A stretch of 64,000 nt of DNA, taken from assembly GCF_002072175.1 (NCBI RefSeq), contig NZ_MVIV01000004.1, positions 124,001-188,000 of the forward strand, written 5' to 3'. Positions 7,517 through 17,600 of this stretch are shown in pieces. Each line of letters opens with the position of its first letter. Within the stretch, counting starts at the first letter, position 1. Origin of the DNA: Actinomyces gaoshouyii. Its GTDB lineage: Bacteria > Actinomycetota > Actinomycetes > Actinomycetales > Actinomycetaceae. The notes beneath the pieces are model-generated. The model saw only the letters and a program-made list of their open reading frames with translations. It made no database searches and was not told where the DNA came from. The translations under genes and the position numbers were made by a program.

Positions 7517-8611
7517 TCAACCGACCAGGCCGAGCTGCTCGCGCAGATTCTCCGTGAACAGGTCCTCGCCCTTGATCCGATTGGTGAACTCGGGGCCCTC
7601 GACCACCCTCATCCCGTCCTTGAGCACCTGGGAGGCGCCGCCGACCGGGCCCAGCGGGAGCACGACGAGATCGGACTGGGGCGTGTAGGAGGCCGACGGC
7701 TCGCGGCCCGCCATGATGTCCTGGATGTTCTGGGCGACGACGGCCGCGTGGTCACGAGCGTGCTGGGCGCGGTTGGACTCGCGGACGTCGGCGATGTCCC
7801 CGATGGCCCACACGCCCGGGTGATCGATGACCCGCAGCTTGTCATCCACGCGGATCGTGCCGTCATAGCGGCGGATCTCGTCGTAGTCCTCGCCGAGGAA
7901 GCCCGTTGCGGCGCAGGCCCCGTAAGCGCGGAACCAGATATCGGCCTCGATGGTGCGCCCACCGGTGGTGGTCACGCGGAAGGGGGCGAGCCCGCCGACG
8001 TCGATCGGGGGCAGGTAGGCCAGGGTGTCCCCGGTGATGATCTCGACGCCGCGCTCGGCGAGCTGGGCGGCGATCGAGTCGCGCAGCTCGGCCTTGTAGT
8101 CGCCCTGCGGCAGGATGGTGGGGCCGGCCTCGACGATGGTCACGCGCAGGTCCGGGAAGGCGGAGGTGAGCTCGCCGGCGAATTCCAGGCCGACGGCGCC
8201 CGCGCCCAGGATGAGAGCGCGCTTGGCGGACTCCAGGCAGACTCGCACGCGCTCGATGCGGGCCTTGGCGATCGCCGTGGTGGACTCCAGATGCTTGGCG
8301 GGGAACGGGTAGTTGGTGCCCGTGGCGAGCACGAGGTGGTCGGCCTGGATATCGCCCTCGCCGGAGACCTGGACGGTGGTGCCCTTGACCGCCATGGCGG
8401 TGCCGCGCACCACGCGGCCGTTGATCAGGAGCTTGTCGTAGGGCAGGAAGATCCTCTCCGACCACTCCTTGTCCACCGCCGCGCGCAGGGAGGCGGCGTG
8501 GTGGACGAAGGCGTCCTTCTGCTCGACCAGGGTCACTTCGGCGATGCCGTCGAGCGCCTTGGCCAGGGTGATACCGCCGTAGCCTCCGCCGACGATGGTG
8601 ACACGTGCCAT
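7517..8611 (-). CDS. FAD-dependent pyridine nucleotide-disulfide family oxidoreductase (AIF/FSP1-like)
   Basis: A 364-residue flavoprotein. The N-terminal FAD site VTIVGGGYGG and the second Rossmann site LILGAGAVGLEFAGEL (about 130-145) are clear, and VWAIGDIAD near residue 290 is the second FAD motif. It resembles AIF/FSP1-type NAD(P)H oxidoreductases and NDH-2 relatives; there is no redox-active CxxxxC. It may reduce quinones or other one-electron acceptors. The start at 8611 is favoured because MARVTIVGG begins the Rossmann fold and AGGATCC precedes it; the open frame extends 38 codons further without homology. Confidence 0.8.
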   Translation of the reverse strand: MARVTIVGGGYGGITLAKALDGIAEVTLVEQKDAFVHHAASLRAAVDKEWSERIFLPYDKLLINGRVVRGTAMAVKGTTVQVSGEGDIQADHLVLATGTNYPFPAKHLESTTAIAKARIERVRVCLESAKRALILGAGAVGLEFAGELTSAFPDLRVTIVEAGPTILPQGDYKAELRDSIAAQLAERGVEIITGDTLAYLPPIDVGGLAPFRVTTTGGRTIEADIWFRAYGACAATGFLGEDYDEIRRYDGTIRVDDKLRVIDHPGVWAIGDIADVRESNRAQHARDHAAVVAQNIQDIMAGREPSASYTPQSDLVVLPLGPVGGASQVLKDGMRVVEGPEFTNRIKGEDLFTENLREQLGLVG

Positions 8612-8721
8612 GGGGATCCTCTCACGGGGGCCGGGCGCGGATCCGTCCTCGGACCGGGCCGACCGATTCTGGTGCGGGCCGGGCCAGGCTATCCCGATCC
8701 CGGCGCGCTTCCCAAGACCGG

Positions 8722-9858
8722 TCATCCCCGCGCGGCGGCCTCGCGCTGCTCGCGCAGCACTCGGGCCACATCCGGCGGGAAGTAGCCCGGGCCCTTGAGG
8801 ACCTTGCCATCCTCGCGGTAGATCGGGCGCCCGTCCTCCCCCAACTTGGACATGTTGGAGCGCTGCACCTCGGCCAGCACGGCGGCCAGGTCGATGCCGG
8901 TCTCCAGGGCCATCCCATAGATGACGTAGACGAGGTCCGCCAGCGCGTCCGCCGTCTCGACGATATCCCGGGAGCCGTCATCGGCCGCGCGCGCCCGGGC
9001 GCAGGCGGCCTCGATCTCCGCCCTGGCGGCTCGGCCATAGACGGCTCCGGTCAGCTCGGCGAATTCCTCGGCGATGAGGCTCATCCGCATATCCAGGCTC
9101 TCACGGTCCAGGCTCGGCCCGTCGGTGCGGATCGGGAGGCCGTAGACGTGGTGGAAGCGCCGCACGAGGGCCTCGGGGTCATCGCCCTCGCGCTCGCCGA
9201 CGCCGTCGTGCGCAACGAGCGGGGCCTCCGCGGGTACCGCCGGTCCGTCCCAGGGGGCCGCAGGACGCCGGGGCTCGCCGGCCAGGAGCGTGGCCGTCCA
9301 CTCGTCGAGGCGGCGCCCGCCGCGGACGCGGGCCGCGCGTCGCAGCCCCTCGCGGGTGAAGCCGAGGGACCAGGCGATCCTCCACGACGGCCAGTTGGGC
9401 ACGCCGTCCTCGATCCAGCAGCTCCAGGACACGGCGGGAAGGGCCAGGGCACTGGGATCGAGAGCTGCATCGACGACGGCGCCCGCCGCCCGGGTGGCCA
9501 CTCCCCTGCCGCGGGCCTCGGGCGCCACCCAGAAGCCGAGCTCGCCCCTGCCGGACGAGTCGATGCGCAGCCCGATCATCCCCACGGGCCTGCCAGCCGC
9601 GCCATCCTCGCCCGCGTCGCGCCGTTCGCGGATAGCCCAGGTGAGCTCGCGCCCCGTCTCCCAGCCGGGGGCGACGACATCGGTGAGGTACTGCCTCGCG
9701 TCGTCGAGCGAATAGGGCGAGGGGACGAGCGTCCAGCGGTGGATCTCGGGGTCCTGGCAGATCTCGCGTACCCGCTCGGCGTCGTCCATCGTGGGTGCGG
9801 ACAGGAGGAGGCCCGGGCGGCCAGCCTCGGCTGGGACGGTGATCTCGAAGGGCTGCAT
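8722..9858 (-). CDS. GNAT acetyltransferase fused to MazG/HisE-like NTP pyrophosphohydrolase
   Basis: A 378-residue two-domain protein. Residues 1-195 are a RimJ/RimL-like GNAT domain, with ELGFWVAPEARGRGVATRA as acetyl-CoA motif A and WPSWRIAWSLGFTREG as motif B. Residues about 230-375 match all-alpha NTP pyrophosphohydrolases of the PRA-PH/MazG group: EEFAEL as the first metal motif, ETADALADLVYVIYG as the ExxD motif, and a tail NMSKLGEDGRPIYREDGKVL shared by stand-alone HisE-like phosphohydrolases. The fusion suggests a link between modification and nucleotide clean-up, but neither substrate is predictable. A TAGGAT box ends 6 nt before the ATG, supporting the start. Confidence 0.82.
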   Translation of the reverse strand: MQPFEITVPAEAGRPGLLLSAPTMDDAERVREICQDPEIHRWTLVPSPYSLDDARQYLTDVVAPGWETGRELTWAIRERRDAGEDGAAGRPVGMIGLRIDSSGRGELGFWVAPEARGRGVATRAAGAVVDAALDPSALALPAVSWSCWIEDGVPNWPSWRIAWSLGFTREGLRRAARVRGGRRLDEWTATLLAGEPRRPAAPWDGPAVPAEAPLVAHDGVGEREGDDPEALVRRFHHVYGLPIRTDGPSLDRESLDMRMSLIAEEFAELTGAVYGRAARAEIEAACARARAADDGSRDIVETADALADLVYVIYGMALETGIDLAAVLAEVQRSNMSKLGEDGRPIYREDGKVLKGPGYFPPDVARVLREQREAAARG

Positions 9859-9864
9859 GCCCCG

Positions 9865-9870
9865 ATCCTA
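9865..9870 (-). promoter_or_regulatory. -10 box of GNAT/pyrophosphohydrolase gene, leaderless type
   Basis: TAGGAT ends exactly 6 nt before the ATG at 9858. Confidence 0.5.
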
Positions 9871-9871
9871 A

Positions 9872-11170
9872 TCAGGCGGCCCGTGGGCACTGCCAGGCGG
9901 CCTGCCGCCCCCGCCCTGGCCGGGAGTCGTGGAGCATCGGCCAGGAGGCGATCATGATGACTCCGCCGAGGATCCCGTACCCCAGGGCCACCCAGGTGCC
10001 GTGCGCGTCGGCGAGCATTCCGACGACCGGCGGGGCGACCATCATGATGACCCGGGCGAGCCAGCTGACGATCGTCAGGCCCGCGCCGGGCGCCAGGCCC
10101 GGGATGCCGTCGGCGGCGGCGAAGGCAACGGGGACGGCGACGGCGCAACCGGCCCCGGCCAGAACCATGCCCACGAGGATCCCCCCGATCGTTCCCGCGA
10201 CGATTCCGGTGCCCATGCCCAGGACCACGAGCGCGCCGCCCGCGGCGATGACCCGCCGGCCGCCGAGAGCATCGATGATCCGGTCCCCGATGAGGCGGCC
10301 GACGATCATGGTGGCCTGCATCGTCACCAGTCCCATTCCGACCATCCCCGCCGGGGGCCGAAGCTCGACGAGGAGGAGAGGGGACCAGTTGGCGCTCACA
10401 TCCTCGGGGAACATGGCGGCGGCGCACATGGCTCCCAGGACCACGATCATGGCGATCACCGCGAGCCGGGAGGCTCGCGCGGGCGGCGCGAGGCGCGCCG
10501 GGCCGCCCGGCGCGGGCGCGGTGGGGGCAGCCGTGGGGGACGCGGAGGGCTCCACCGCCGCATCACTGCGGTCATCGGAGTCGGGCCCCGGGATCATCCA
10601 GCGCAGAGCTGCCAGTGACAGCGCGGCGAGGATGAGCACGACGCCACTCAGGTGCCAGGCGATCGGCACTCCCGAGGCGGCCATCCACTGGCCCATGAGC
10701 GCGCCGCAGACGGCCCCCAGCGACCACGCGGCGTGGAAGGAGGTGATGATCGAGGACCCCCAGCGCCTCTCGACCCTCAGCCCGTGGGCGTTCTGGGCGA
10801 CGTCGATGATCGCGTCCAGCCCGCCGCCGAGCGCGAGGCAGACGGCGAGTACGAGCCAATTCTCCGCGGTCCCCGCACCGAGGTAGGCCAGTCCTGCGAG
10901 CGCCATGCCGGCACTGGCCACGCGCGCCGAGGTCCACCGGGTGATGAGCGCGGAGGCGGCGAGCCCGGCGACGAGCGCGCCGATCGACCCGGCCATGACC
11001 GCCTGGCCGAAAGCGGCCTTGGTGATGGCGAGGCGCTCGACGATCTCGGGGTAGCGGGGCACGAGGTTGGAGAAGGCCAGCCCATTGCAGAAGAAGGTGA
11101 GGCACACGGCGGCGCGGGCACTGAGCACGGCACGGGAGCGACCACCCAGCGATGCGCGGTTCAAAGTCAC
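9872..11170 (-). CDS. MFS transporter, YbjJ/fucose-permease-like
   Basis: About 432 residues with 12 hydrophobic segments. FFCNGLAFSNLVPRYPEIVERLAITKAAFG is typical of the YbjJ-like actinobacterial MFS group. A charged, Ala/Pro-rich loop of about 50 residues divides the two halves. The substrate is unknown. The start is uncertain: GTG at 11170 lies just before the basic segment leading into helix 1, while the frame stays open to an ATG at 11263 with no homology in the extra 31 codons. It is divergent from the DUF805 gene at 11278. Confidence 0.75.
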   Translation of the reverse strand: MTLNRASLGGRSRAVLSARAAVCLTFFCNGLAFSNLVPRYPEIVERLAITKAAFGQAVMAGSIGALVAGLAASALITRWTSARVASAGMALAGLAYLGAGTAENWLVLAVCLALGGGLDAIIDVAQNAHGLRVERRWGSSIITSFHAAWSLGAVCGALMGQWMAASGVPIAWHLSGVVLILAALSLAALRWMIPGPDSDDRSDAAVEPSASPTAAPTAPAPGGPARLAPPARASRLAVIAMIVVLGAMCAAAMFPEDVSANWSPLLLVELRPPAGMVGMGLVTMQATMIVGRLIGDRIIDALGGRRVIAAGGALVVLGMGTGIVAGTIGGILVGMVLAGAGCAVAVPVAFAAADGIPGLAPGAGLTIVSWLARVIMMVAPPVVGMLADAHGTWVALGYGILGGVIMIASWPMLHDSRPGRGRQAAWQCPRAA

Positions 11171-11277
11171 GGCAGGACGAGACGATACAAGTCCATTACG
11201 ATGAGGGCGGTACTGGCGATGAGCCAACATCGTCGCAGACCGGAAGTTCTTAATATCGTCCACCCACAGGAGTTATC

Positions 11278-11829
11278 TTGACTCTCCCCCATGGGAACGG
11301 CCAGCCTTTTCAGGCCCCCTCTCCCCAGCCCGGCTACCCCATGGGCGCCCCCGCTTATGGAGCGCCCCAGACGACCATGCTCCCCCCTGAGCTCACGGCC
11401 CTCCCCAGGGCCTCCTTCGGCGAGGCCGTGCGCCGCTTCTTCCGCCGCTACGCCCAGTTCCGGGGCACGGCCTCGGTCTCGGAGCTGTTGTGGCCCTGGC
11501 TGTTCCACTTTCTGGTCATCAGCGTCCTGATGACGATCGCCGGCATCTCGCTCAGCGCCGGCACGACCCCCGCCAAGACAGTCCACGCCGACCCCGAGGT
11601 GGCCGGTTGGGCGACCGCCGTCGCGGCCCTCTGCTGGATCACCACCGGGATCTTCAACTTGGCGCTCGTCGTTCCCGCCATCGCGGTCCAGGTCCGCCGT
11701 CTCCATGACGTCGGCAAGTCCGGCGGGTGGTGGTTCATCGGCCTCGTGCCCATCGTCGGGCCGATATGGCTGCTCGTCCTGCTGCTGTCGTCATCGAAGC
11801 CGGAGTCGTTCCGCCCCGAGTGGGCCTGA
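11278..11829 (+). CDS. DUF805 family membrane protein
   Basis: A 183-residue protein. The first 45 residues are Pro/Gly/Gln-rich. Then come FFRRYAQFRGTASVSELLWP, the RxSxSE-like entry of DUF805, two hydrophobic hairpins, and the family signature RRLHDVGKSGGWWFIGLVP near residues 140-158. Function is unknown; family members are small inner-membrane proteins. The TTG start at 11278 is chosen because AGGAG lies 5 nt upstream (11268-11272). TAATAT at about 11250 may be its -10 element. Confidence 0.8.
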   Translation: MTLPHGNGQPFQAPSPQPGYPMGAPAYGAPQTTMLPPELTALPRASFGEAVRRFFRRYAQFRGTASVSELLWPWLFHFLVISVLMTIAGISLSAGTTPAKTVHADPEVAGWATAVAALCWITTGIFNLALVVPAIAVQVRRLHDVGKSGGWWFIGLVPIVGPIWLLVLLLSSSKPESFRPEWA

Positions 11830-11985
11830 GCCCCGACCCGCACCGCTGGCCGCACGCCGTCCCCTGCGCTTGCCGACGCGCAGCGGGGTTGCGGACGCAC
11901 CCCGAGGACGCGCCGGTAACCCCCGAGTACATTCACAATCCCGGGACGCGTCAACAGCGCAAGAGCCCCGGCCGAGAACACAACG

Positions 11986-12021
11986 AGGGCGGGCCCCAGG
12001 ATCACTCCTGAGGCCCGCCCT
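11986..12021 (-). terminator. strong terminator of tRNA-Leu with GTGA tetraloop
   Basis: A 16-bp stem with a single G-U pair closes a GTGA (GNRA-class) tetraloop, starting 5 nt past the tRNA discriminator base. On the minus strand it is followed by CGTTGTGTTCTC, a moderately U-rich run. It is the clearest intrinsic terminator in the first 20 kb. Confidence 0.85.
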
Positions 12022-12026
12022 GGTCG

Positions 12027-12114
12027 TGTCCGAGGGGGGACTTGAACCCCCACGCCCGTTTAATAAGGCACTAGCACCTCAAGCTAGCGCGTCTACCAAT
12101 TCCGCCACTCGGAC
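12027..12114 (-). tRNA. tRNA-Leu (anticodon GAG)
   Basis: The minus strand folds into a class II tRNA of 88 nt. The acceptor stem is GTCCGAG/CTCGGAC with discriminator A at 12027. The D arm contains GGAATTGGTAGACG. The anticodon stem CTAGC/GCTAG encloses TTGAGGT, giving anticodon GAG for Leu codons CUC and CUU. A long variable arm precedes the T arm GGGGGTTCAAGTCCCCC. The 3' CCA is not encoded. Confidence 0.97.
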
Positions 12115-12251
12115 CTATTCAGTTGCGCCGCCCGCCCAGGTCTCCCGCGCTGGCAACGCAGAGAAAGTTACCCAGGAGGAGCGCTCGCACGCAAATCACC
12201 CCGCGGTGCTTCATCTCACAGCGCCGCGGCGCCCGAACTCATTCCCCCTCC

Positions 12252-13133
12252 TCACAGGTGCTCGACGGCGATCCTGGCCCCCATGGCCATGGTCTCCCCC
12301 ATCTCGAGCAGAGCCGCGGAACGGCCCAGCCGGGCGGTCTCGACGCACACCATCGTCGGGAACTCCTCCTCGGCCATATCCGCCAGCGCGGCAGCGCCGC
12401 TGCTCCACGGGTTCCAGACGACGGTCTGGGCCGCCCCCGTGGGCGAGACCCGCACGCGGCGGTCGAGCGCCGGGTCGAGGACCGTCGTCGGAGCGCCGGA
12501 CTCATAGATCCTGTCCACGGGGCCGCGCACGCCCAGTGGACCGGTCTGCACCGAGACGGCGCCCCCGGCCACCTTGTCCGCGTACTCGCACCCCTCCAGC
12601 CCGATGATCCGCACGGCGGTCACGTCACCGACCCGCAGGTAGGTGTGCAGCGCCGCCTCCACGCTCCGGGGCGCCGCCCCGCGGTTGCCGATCGACAGGG
12701 ACAGCTCCAGCTCCTGCCCCACGCCGATCTCGTAGAGGAGGCTCAGCCCATCATGCTCCAGGGCCATGAGGACCCGCACGGCGCCATCGGGCCGGCTCTC
12801 GACGCAGCGCAGTTCCCACTCCATGATCCGGGCCCATCCATGGGAGGGCCTCCGCTCGCCGTCGGGCCCGGAGGCGAACCAAGGAAGGCACAGGGGCACG
12901 CCGCCCCGGATGGCGGTCTCGCCGTCGAAGACGGCCCTGCGGGAGGTGAACAGGGCCTCATCACCGCCCCGGGGGATCCAGGAGGTCAGGTGCGCTCCGT
13001 GGAGGTAGATCTCCGCCGCCCCGGAGGGCGCGTCGATGAGCAGGCGGGGCTGGCCGCCCCTGCCCGGGGTCAGGGCCGCGACGCGCGGCAGGCGGAAGGG
13101 CGGGCGGGAACCGGCACGGCGTGAGGGACTCAT
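12252..13133 (-). CDS. D-hexose-6-phosphate mutarotase (YeaD-like aldose epimerase)
   Basis: A 293-residue beta-sandwich epimerase. It has the YeaD-type motifs IRGGVPLCLPWFASGP, PSHGWARI (substrate His), EAALHTYLRVGDV (catalytic His), VWNPW and FPTMVCVETA (catalytic Glu). The enzyme interconverts alpha and beta anomers of glucose-6-phosphate and related sugars for glycolysis and the pentose pathway. A TAGCGT box ends 6 nt before the ATG at 13133, so the mRNA is probably leaderless. It is divergent from the exporter gene at 13190 with a 56-bp gap. Confidence 0.88.
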   Translation of the reverse strand: MSPSRRAGSRPPFRLPRVAALTPGRGGQPRLLIDAPSGAAEIYLHGAHLTSWIPRGGDEALFTSRRAVFDGETAIRGGVPLCLPWFASGPDGERRPSHGWARIMEWELRCVESRPDGAVRVLMALEHDGLSLLYEIGVGQELELSLSIGNRGAAPRSVEAALHTYLRVGDVTAVRIIGLEGCEYADKVAGGAVSVQTGPLGVRGPVDRIYESGAPTTVLDPALDRRVRVSPTGAAQTVVWNPWSSGAAALADMAEEEFPTMVCVETARLGRSAALLEMGETMAMGARIAVEHL

Positions 13134-13139
13134 GGCCCC

Positions 13140-13145
13140 ACGCTA
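13140..13145 (-). promoter_or_regulatory. -10 box of mutarotase gene, leaderless type
   Basis: TAGCGT on the minus strand ends exactly 6 nt before the ATG at 13133. Confidence 0.5.
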
Positions 13146-13189
13146 GTAGGCTGACCGGGCCCCGTCAGCGAAAGCGAGACGCAAGGATC

Positions 13190-14563
13190 ATGACGAGTCC
13201 CCGAAACCCGACGCCCCACGGCGCACCAGACACACCCGACGACGCCGCGGGCACCCCTGACGTCACCGCCGTCCCCAGCGCAGCGGGCACCACGGCGCCG
13301 ATGACCGAGGAGCCCCACGACCTCGCCGATCGCGGGCGCGCGCCGACTGGCGGGGCCGCGCAGGCGGAGGGGGCCCAGGAGGCAGTGGAGGCCGAGAAGA
13401 CCGCTGCTGCGGGTCCGGCGACCCCGCCCACCGTCGTCGTGGCCTCGAGGCCCACCATCCTGGACGCCCTGCCCCATTGGCTCGTGCGCGGCGGGATCGC
13501 GGCCTGGCTGGGGCTGGGGCTCCTCATCATCATCAGCCTCGTCTTCTTCGCGACCTTCAAACTCGTCCCGGTGGTCGTCGGGCTGTTCATCGCCCTCGTG
13601 TTCACCACCCTCCTGCAGCCCCTCGTCACCCTCTTCGCCCGCGTCATGCCCCGCTACGCGGCGACCTTCCTCGCGCTCGGGGTGACCGTCGGCGTCGTCG
13701 CCAGCCTCATGTTCTACGTCATCACCTCGGTGACGGACCAGTGGAGCAGCCTCGCCGACCAGTTCAACACCGGTATCGACACGATCGTCAACTTCCTCGA
13801 GCACGGCCCCCTGCCCCTGCACCTGACCGAGGACCAGATCTTCGCCCAGGTGCACAGCCTTGTCGTCAAGGGCCAGGAGTACCTGCGCACCAATGCGCCG
13901 ACCCTCGTCTCCGAGGCCCTGGCCAACGCGGGCGCCGTCGTCGACGTCTTCGCCGTACTCGCCCTGGCCCTGTTCTGCACGATCTTCTTCCTGGCCTCCG
14001 GGGGCCGCATGTGGCGCTGGTTCCTCAACGAACTGCCCGCCCATCTGCGCGAGCCCGTCCACCGCGCGGCCGGCGCGGGCTGGTACACCTTCGCCGGCTA
14101 CGCCCGGGGCACCGTGCTCGTGGCCGCCACCGACGGCATCATGGCGGGAATCTTCCTGCAGCTCATCGGGATCCCCCTGGCCGCCCCCCTGGGCGTGCTC
14201 GTGTTCATCGGCGCCTTCATCCCGCTGCTCGGCGCGCCGGCGGCCATGGCCGTGGCCATGATCGTGGCCCTGGCCTCCAAGGGCTTCCTCACGATGATCA
14301 TCGTGTGCCTCGGCGTGGCGGGCATCGGCCAGATCGAGGGGCATATCCTCCAGCCCCTCATCATGGGCAAGCAGGTCTCGCTGCACCCGGTGGTCGTCAT
14401 CATCGGTGTGGCGGTGGGCACCTACTCCGCGGGCCTGCTCGGCGCGGTCATCGCCGTCCCCCTCATCAGCGTCGCCTGGTCGGTCTACTCCGAGCTCCAC
14501 GTCAAGGACGCGCCGGTCATCGGGGAGCTGCCCGCTTACTCCGAGATCCGCACGAAGCCCTAA
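13190..14563 (+). CDS. AI-2E (PerM/TqsA) family transporter
   Basis: A 457-residue membrane protein. About 90 disordered residues rich in Pro, Thr and Ala precede the AI-2E domain. FKLVPVVVGLFIALVFTTLLQPLV starts the membrane core. Near the C-terminus GHILQPLIMGKQVSLHPVVVIIGV is the family signature. Members export autoinducer-2 or act as Na+(Li+)/H+ antiporters; which applies here cannot be told from sequence. The start at 13190 is supported by AAGGA 3-4 nt upstream; an open frame extends 23 codons further without similarity. Confidence 0.85.
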   Translation: MTSPRNPTPHGAPDTPDDAAGTPDVTAVPSAAGTTAPMTEEPHDLADRGRAPTGGAAQAEGAQEAVEAEKTAAAGPATPPTVVVASRPTILDALPHWLVRGGIAAWLGLGLLIIISLVFFATFKLVPVVVGLFIALVFTTLLQPLVTLFARVMPRYAATFLALGVTVGVVASLMFYVITSVTDQWSSLADQFNTGIDTIVNFLEHGPLPLHLTEDQIFAQVHSLVVKGQEYLRTNAPTLVSEALANAGAVVDVFAVLALALFCTIFFLASGGRMWRWFLNELPAHLREPVHRAAGAGWYTFAGYARGTVLVAATDGIMAGIFLQLIGIPLAAPLGVLVFIGAFIPLLGAPAAMAVAMIVALASKGFLTMIIVCLGVAGIGQIEGHILQPLIMGKQVSLHPVVVIIGVAVGTYSAGLLGAVIAVPLISVAWSVYSELHVKDAPVIGELPAYSEIRTKP

Positions 14564-14616
14564 GGGCGCCCGGGCCTCCGCTCCCGGCCGTCCCGATCAC
14601 CCTCGGGTCCTGCGGA

Positions 14617-17600
14617 TCAGGTCCAGTCGCGGCTCGACGGCGCCACGATCCCTCCCAGGGCCTCCAGGCGCTCGCCGATGAGGACCACCGCGCCGTCGCC
14701 GACCTCCACCGTCCCGCGCACCACGAGAGCGCCGGCCCGCCGGCCGATCCCCCGGTAGCGGCGCCACATGCCCGCGGAGCACACGACGTTGAGCAAGCCG
14801 GTCTCATCCTCCAGATTGAGGAAGATCATCCCCGACGCCGTGTGGGGGCGCTGCCGGTGGGTGATGACCCCGGCCACCCGCACCCGCTGACCCGCCCGGC
14901 GCGCCACCTCGGCGATCGTGAGGATGCCGCCGGCCGCCAGGGCGGGGCGCGCGAGAGCCATCGGGGAGCGCGGCGAGGCCACCCCCGTGAGCCGGATATC
15001 GGCGACGGCCTCCTCCGCGGGGGTCATCGGAGTCAGCTCCGGCGCGCTCGCGCCGACGGCGGTGCCCGGCAGCGGCGGCTGGGACCAGGCCTCGCCCGGG
15101 GCGGGGGCGCGGCGCCGCCCGATCTCCCCGGCGACCGCCCCCGCCGCCCAGAGGGCCTCGCGCCGATCCGCCCCGAGTGAGCGCAGCGCCCCGGCAGCGG
15201 CCAGGGACTCCAGCCTCGCCGTCGTCAGCCGCACGCGGCGAGTCAGGTCCGCCAGGTCCGTGAAGGGCCCGTTCTCGGCGCGCTCGGCGACGATCCGCTC
15301 AGCGGCTCCGCCCAGACCCTTGACACGGCCCAGGCCGAGGCGCACGGCCAGGGCCGGGTGGGCGTCAATGGGCGCCAGGGCGTGCGGGGAGGGCGCGAGG
15401 GGCTCCCAGTCGGGACCTGCCGCCGCAGGGCGCTGCTCCACCCCGGCCTCGACCTCCGAGGCATTGACGTCGGCGGGCAGGACGCGCACCCCGTGGCGGC
15501 GGGCGTCGGCCACGAGCGTGGAGGGCGACCAGAAGCCCATGGGCTGGGCGCCCAGAACGCCGGCGTAGAAGTCCTCGGGCCGGCGGGTCTTGAGCCAGGC
15601 TGAGGCGTAGACGAGGTAGGCGAAGGAGAAGGCGTGGGACTCGGGGAAGCCGAAGTCCGCGAAGCCCCTGAGCTGGGCGAAGACGGATTCGGCGTCGTCC
15701 TGGCTCACCCCGCGCCGCGTCATGCCGTCCACGAGCCGGGCGTGCAGGGCCTCCATGCGCTCAGCCGAGCGCTTGGCGCCCATGGCCTGGCGCAGGGCAT
15801 CGGCCTCGGCGGGGGTGAAGCCGGCGGCGTCGATGGCGATCTGCATGAGCTGCTCCTGGAACAGCGGTACGCCCAGGGTCTTGGCCAGAGCGGGCTTGAG
15901 GGAGTCGTGGAGGTAGGTGATGGGCTCGCGGCCGAGTCTGCGCCGGATGTAGGGGCTCACGGCGTTGCCCTGGATGGGGCCGGGGCGGATGAGGGCGACC
16001 TCGACGACGATGTCGTAGAAGGTCTCGGGGCGCAGCTTCGGCAGGGCGGCCATCTGGGCGCGCGACTCGACCTGGAAGACGCCCACGGTGTCCGCGGCCC
16101 GCAGGAGCCGGTAGACCGCCGGGTCCTCCTCGGGCAGGGTGTGCAGGTCCCAGGGGCGGCCGACCTTCGCCGCGCGCAGCTCTCCCCCGGGCGCGAGCTC
16201 GGGCACGGTCTCCCCACGGGCGGCCAGGCTGGTGAAGGCCAGACGCAGCGCGGTGAGCATCCCCAGGCCGAGCAGGTCGAACTTGACCAACCCGGCGTCG
16301 GCGCAGTCGTCCTTGTCCCACTGCAGGACGGTGCGCCCCTCCATGGCGGCCCAGCGCACGGGGCAGACCTCGGTGATGGGGCGGTCGGCCAGGACCATGC
16401 CGCCGGAGTGGATGCCCAGGTGGCGGGGCAGGCCCAGGAGGGATTCGGCGACGTCGAGGACCTGGTCGGGAATGCCGTCGCCGCCCCCCGGGGCGCCGTT
16501 ACCCGTGCCTTCTCCGCTGCCCGGCGCGCCCTCGGCCAGGTCCGTGCGCACGGTGGACCGGCGGTCCATGAGGCCCGCCCACCGGTCCTGGAGCCCGCCG
16601 GGGTGGCCCAGGGCCCTGGCGGCGTCGCGCACGGCCGAGCGCGGCCGGTAGGAGATGACGTTGGCGACCTGCGCGGCGTACTCGCGCCCGTAGCGGGCGT
16701 AGACGTGCTGGATGACCTCCTCGCGGCGGCAGGCCTCGATATCCAGGTCGATATCCGGGTAGCCCTTGCGCCCCGGGGACAGGAAGCGCTCGAAGAGCAT
16801 CTTGTGGCGCACGGCGTCCACGGCCGTGATGCCCAGGGCGTAGCAGACGGCGGAGTTGGCGGCGCTGCCGCGCCCCTGGCACAGGATGCCGGCCTCAGCG
16901 CAGAAGTCGACGATGGAGCGCACGATGAGGAAGTAGCCGGGGAAGCCGAGGGACTCGATGACGTCGAGCTCGTGGGTCAGGGTCCTCCAGGCCTCGGGCT
17001 CCTCGCGCGGGGACCCGTAGCGCTCCAGGGCGCCGCGCCGGGTGAGCTCGCGAAGCCAGGTGGCTGGGGTGTGCCCCTCGGGGACGGGTGGGATGGGCAG
17101 GTCGGGGACGACGAGGGCGAGGTCGAAGGCCAGCTCCGCCCCAATATCCGCTGCGGCGTCGACAGCGGCCGGATCACGGCGGTGCAGGCGCGCCATCTGA
17201 TCGGGGCCGCGCAGGTGGCGGCCGACGGCGGGCAGATGGCCGCGCGCGGAGTCCAGGTCGGTGGCCAGGCGGGTGGCGATGAGCACGTCGGCCAGGCGGG
17301 AATCGGCCGGGCGGGCGCAGCGCACAGCGCCGGTGGCCACGAGCGGCAGGCGGTGGGCGCGGGCCAGGGAGCCCAGGGCCTCGGTCAGCGGCGCGTCGGT
17401 GAAGGACCCGTCGAGCGCGAGCTCCACGGCGACGCCGTCGGGCCCGAGGAGATCGACGAGTCGGCCCAGAGCCGCGTCAGCCGCCGCGAGGCTCCACTCG
17501 GCGGGGCGGCGCGGGTCCCCCAGGGCCCGGCGCAGAGGGCCGTTGGCAGTGCCGGTCAGGGCCAGGATCCCCCCGCCCTCCAGGGCCGCGGCGAGATCCT

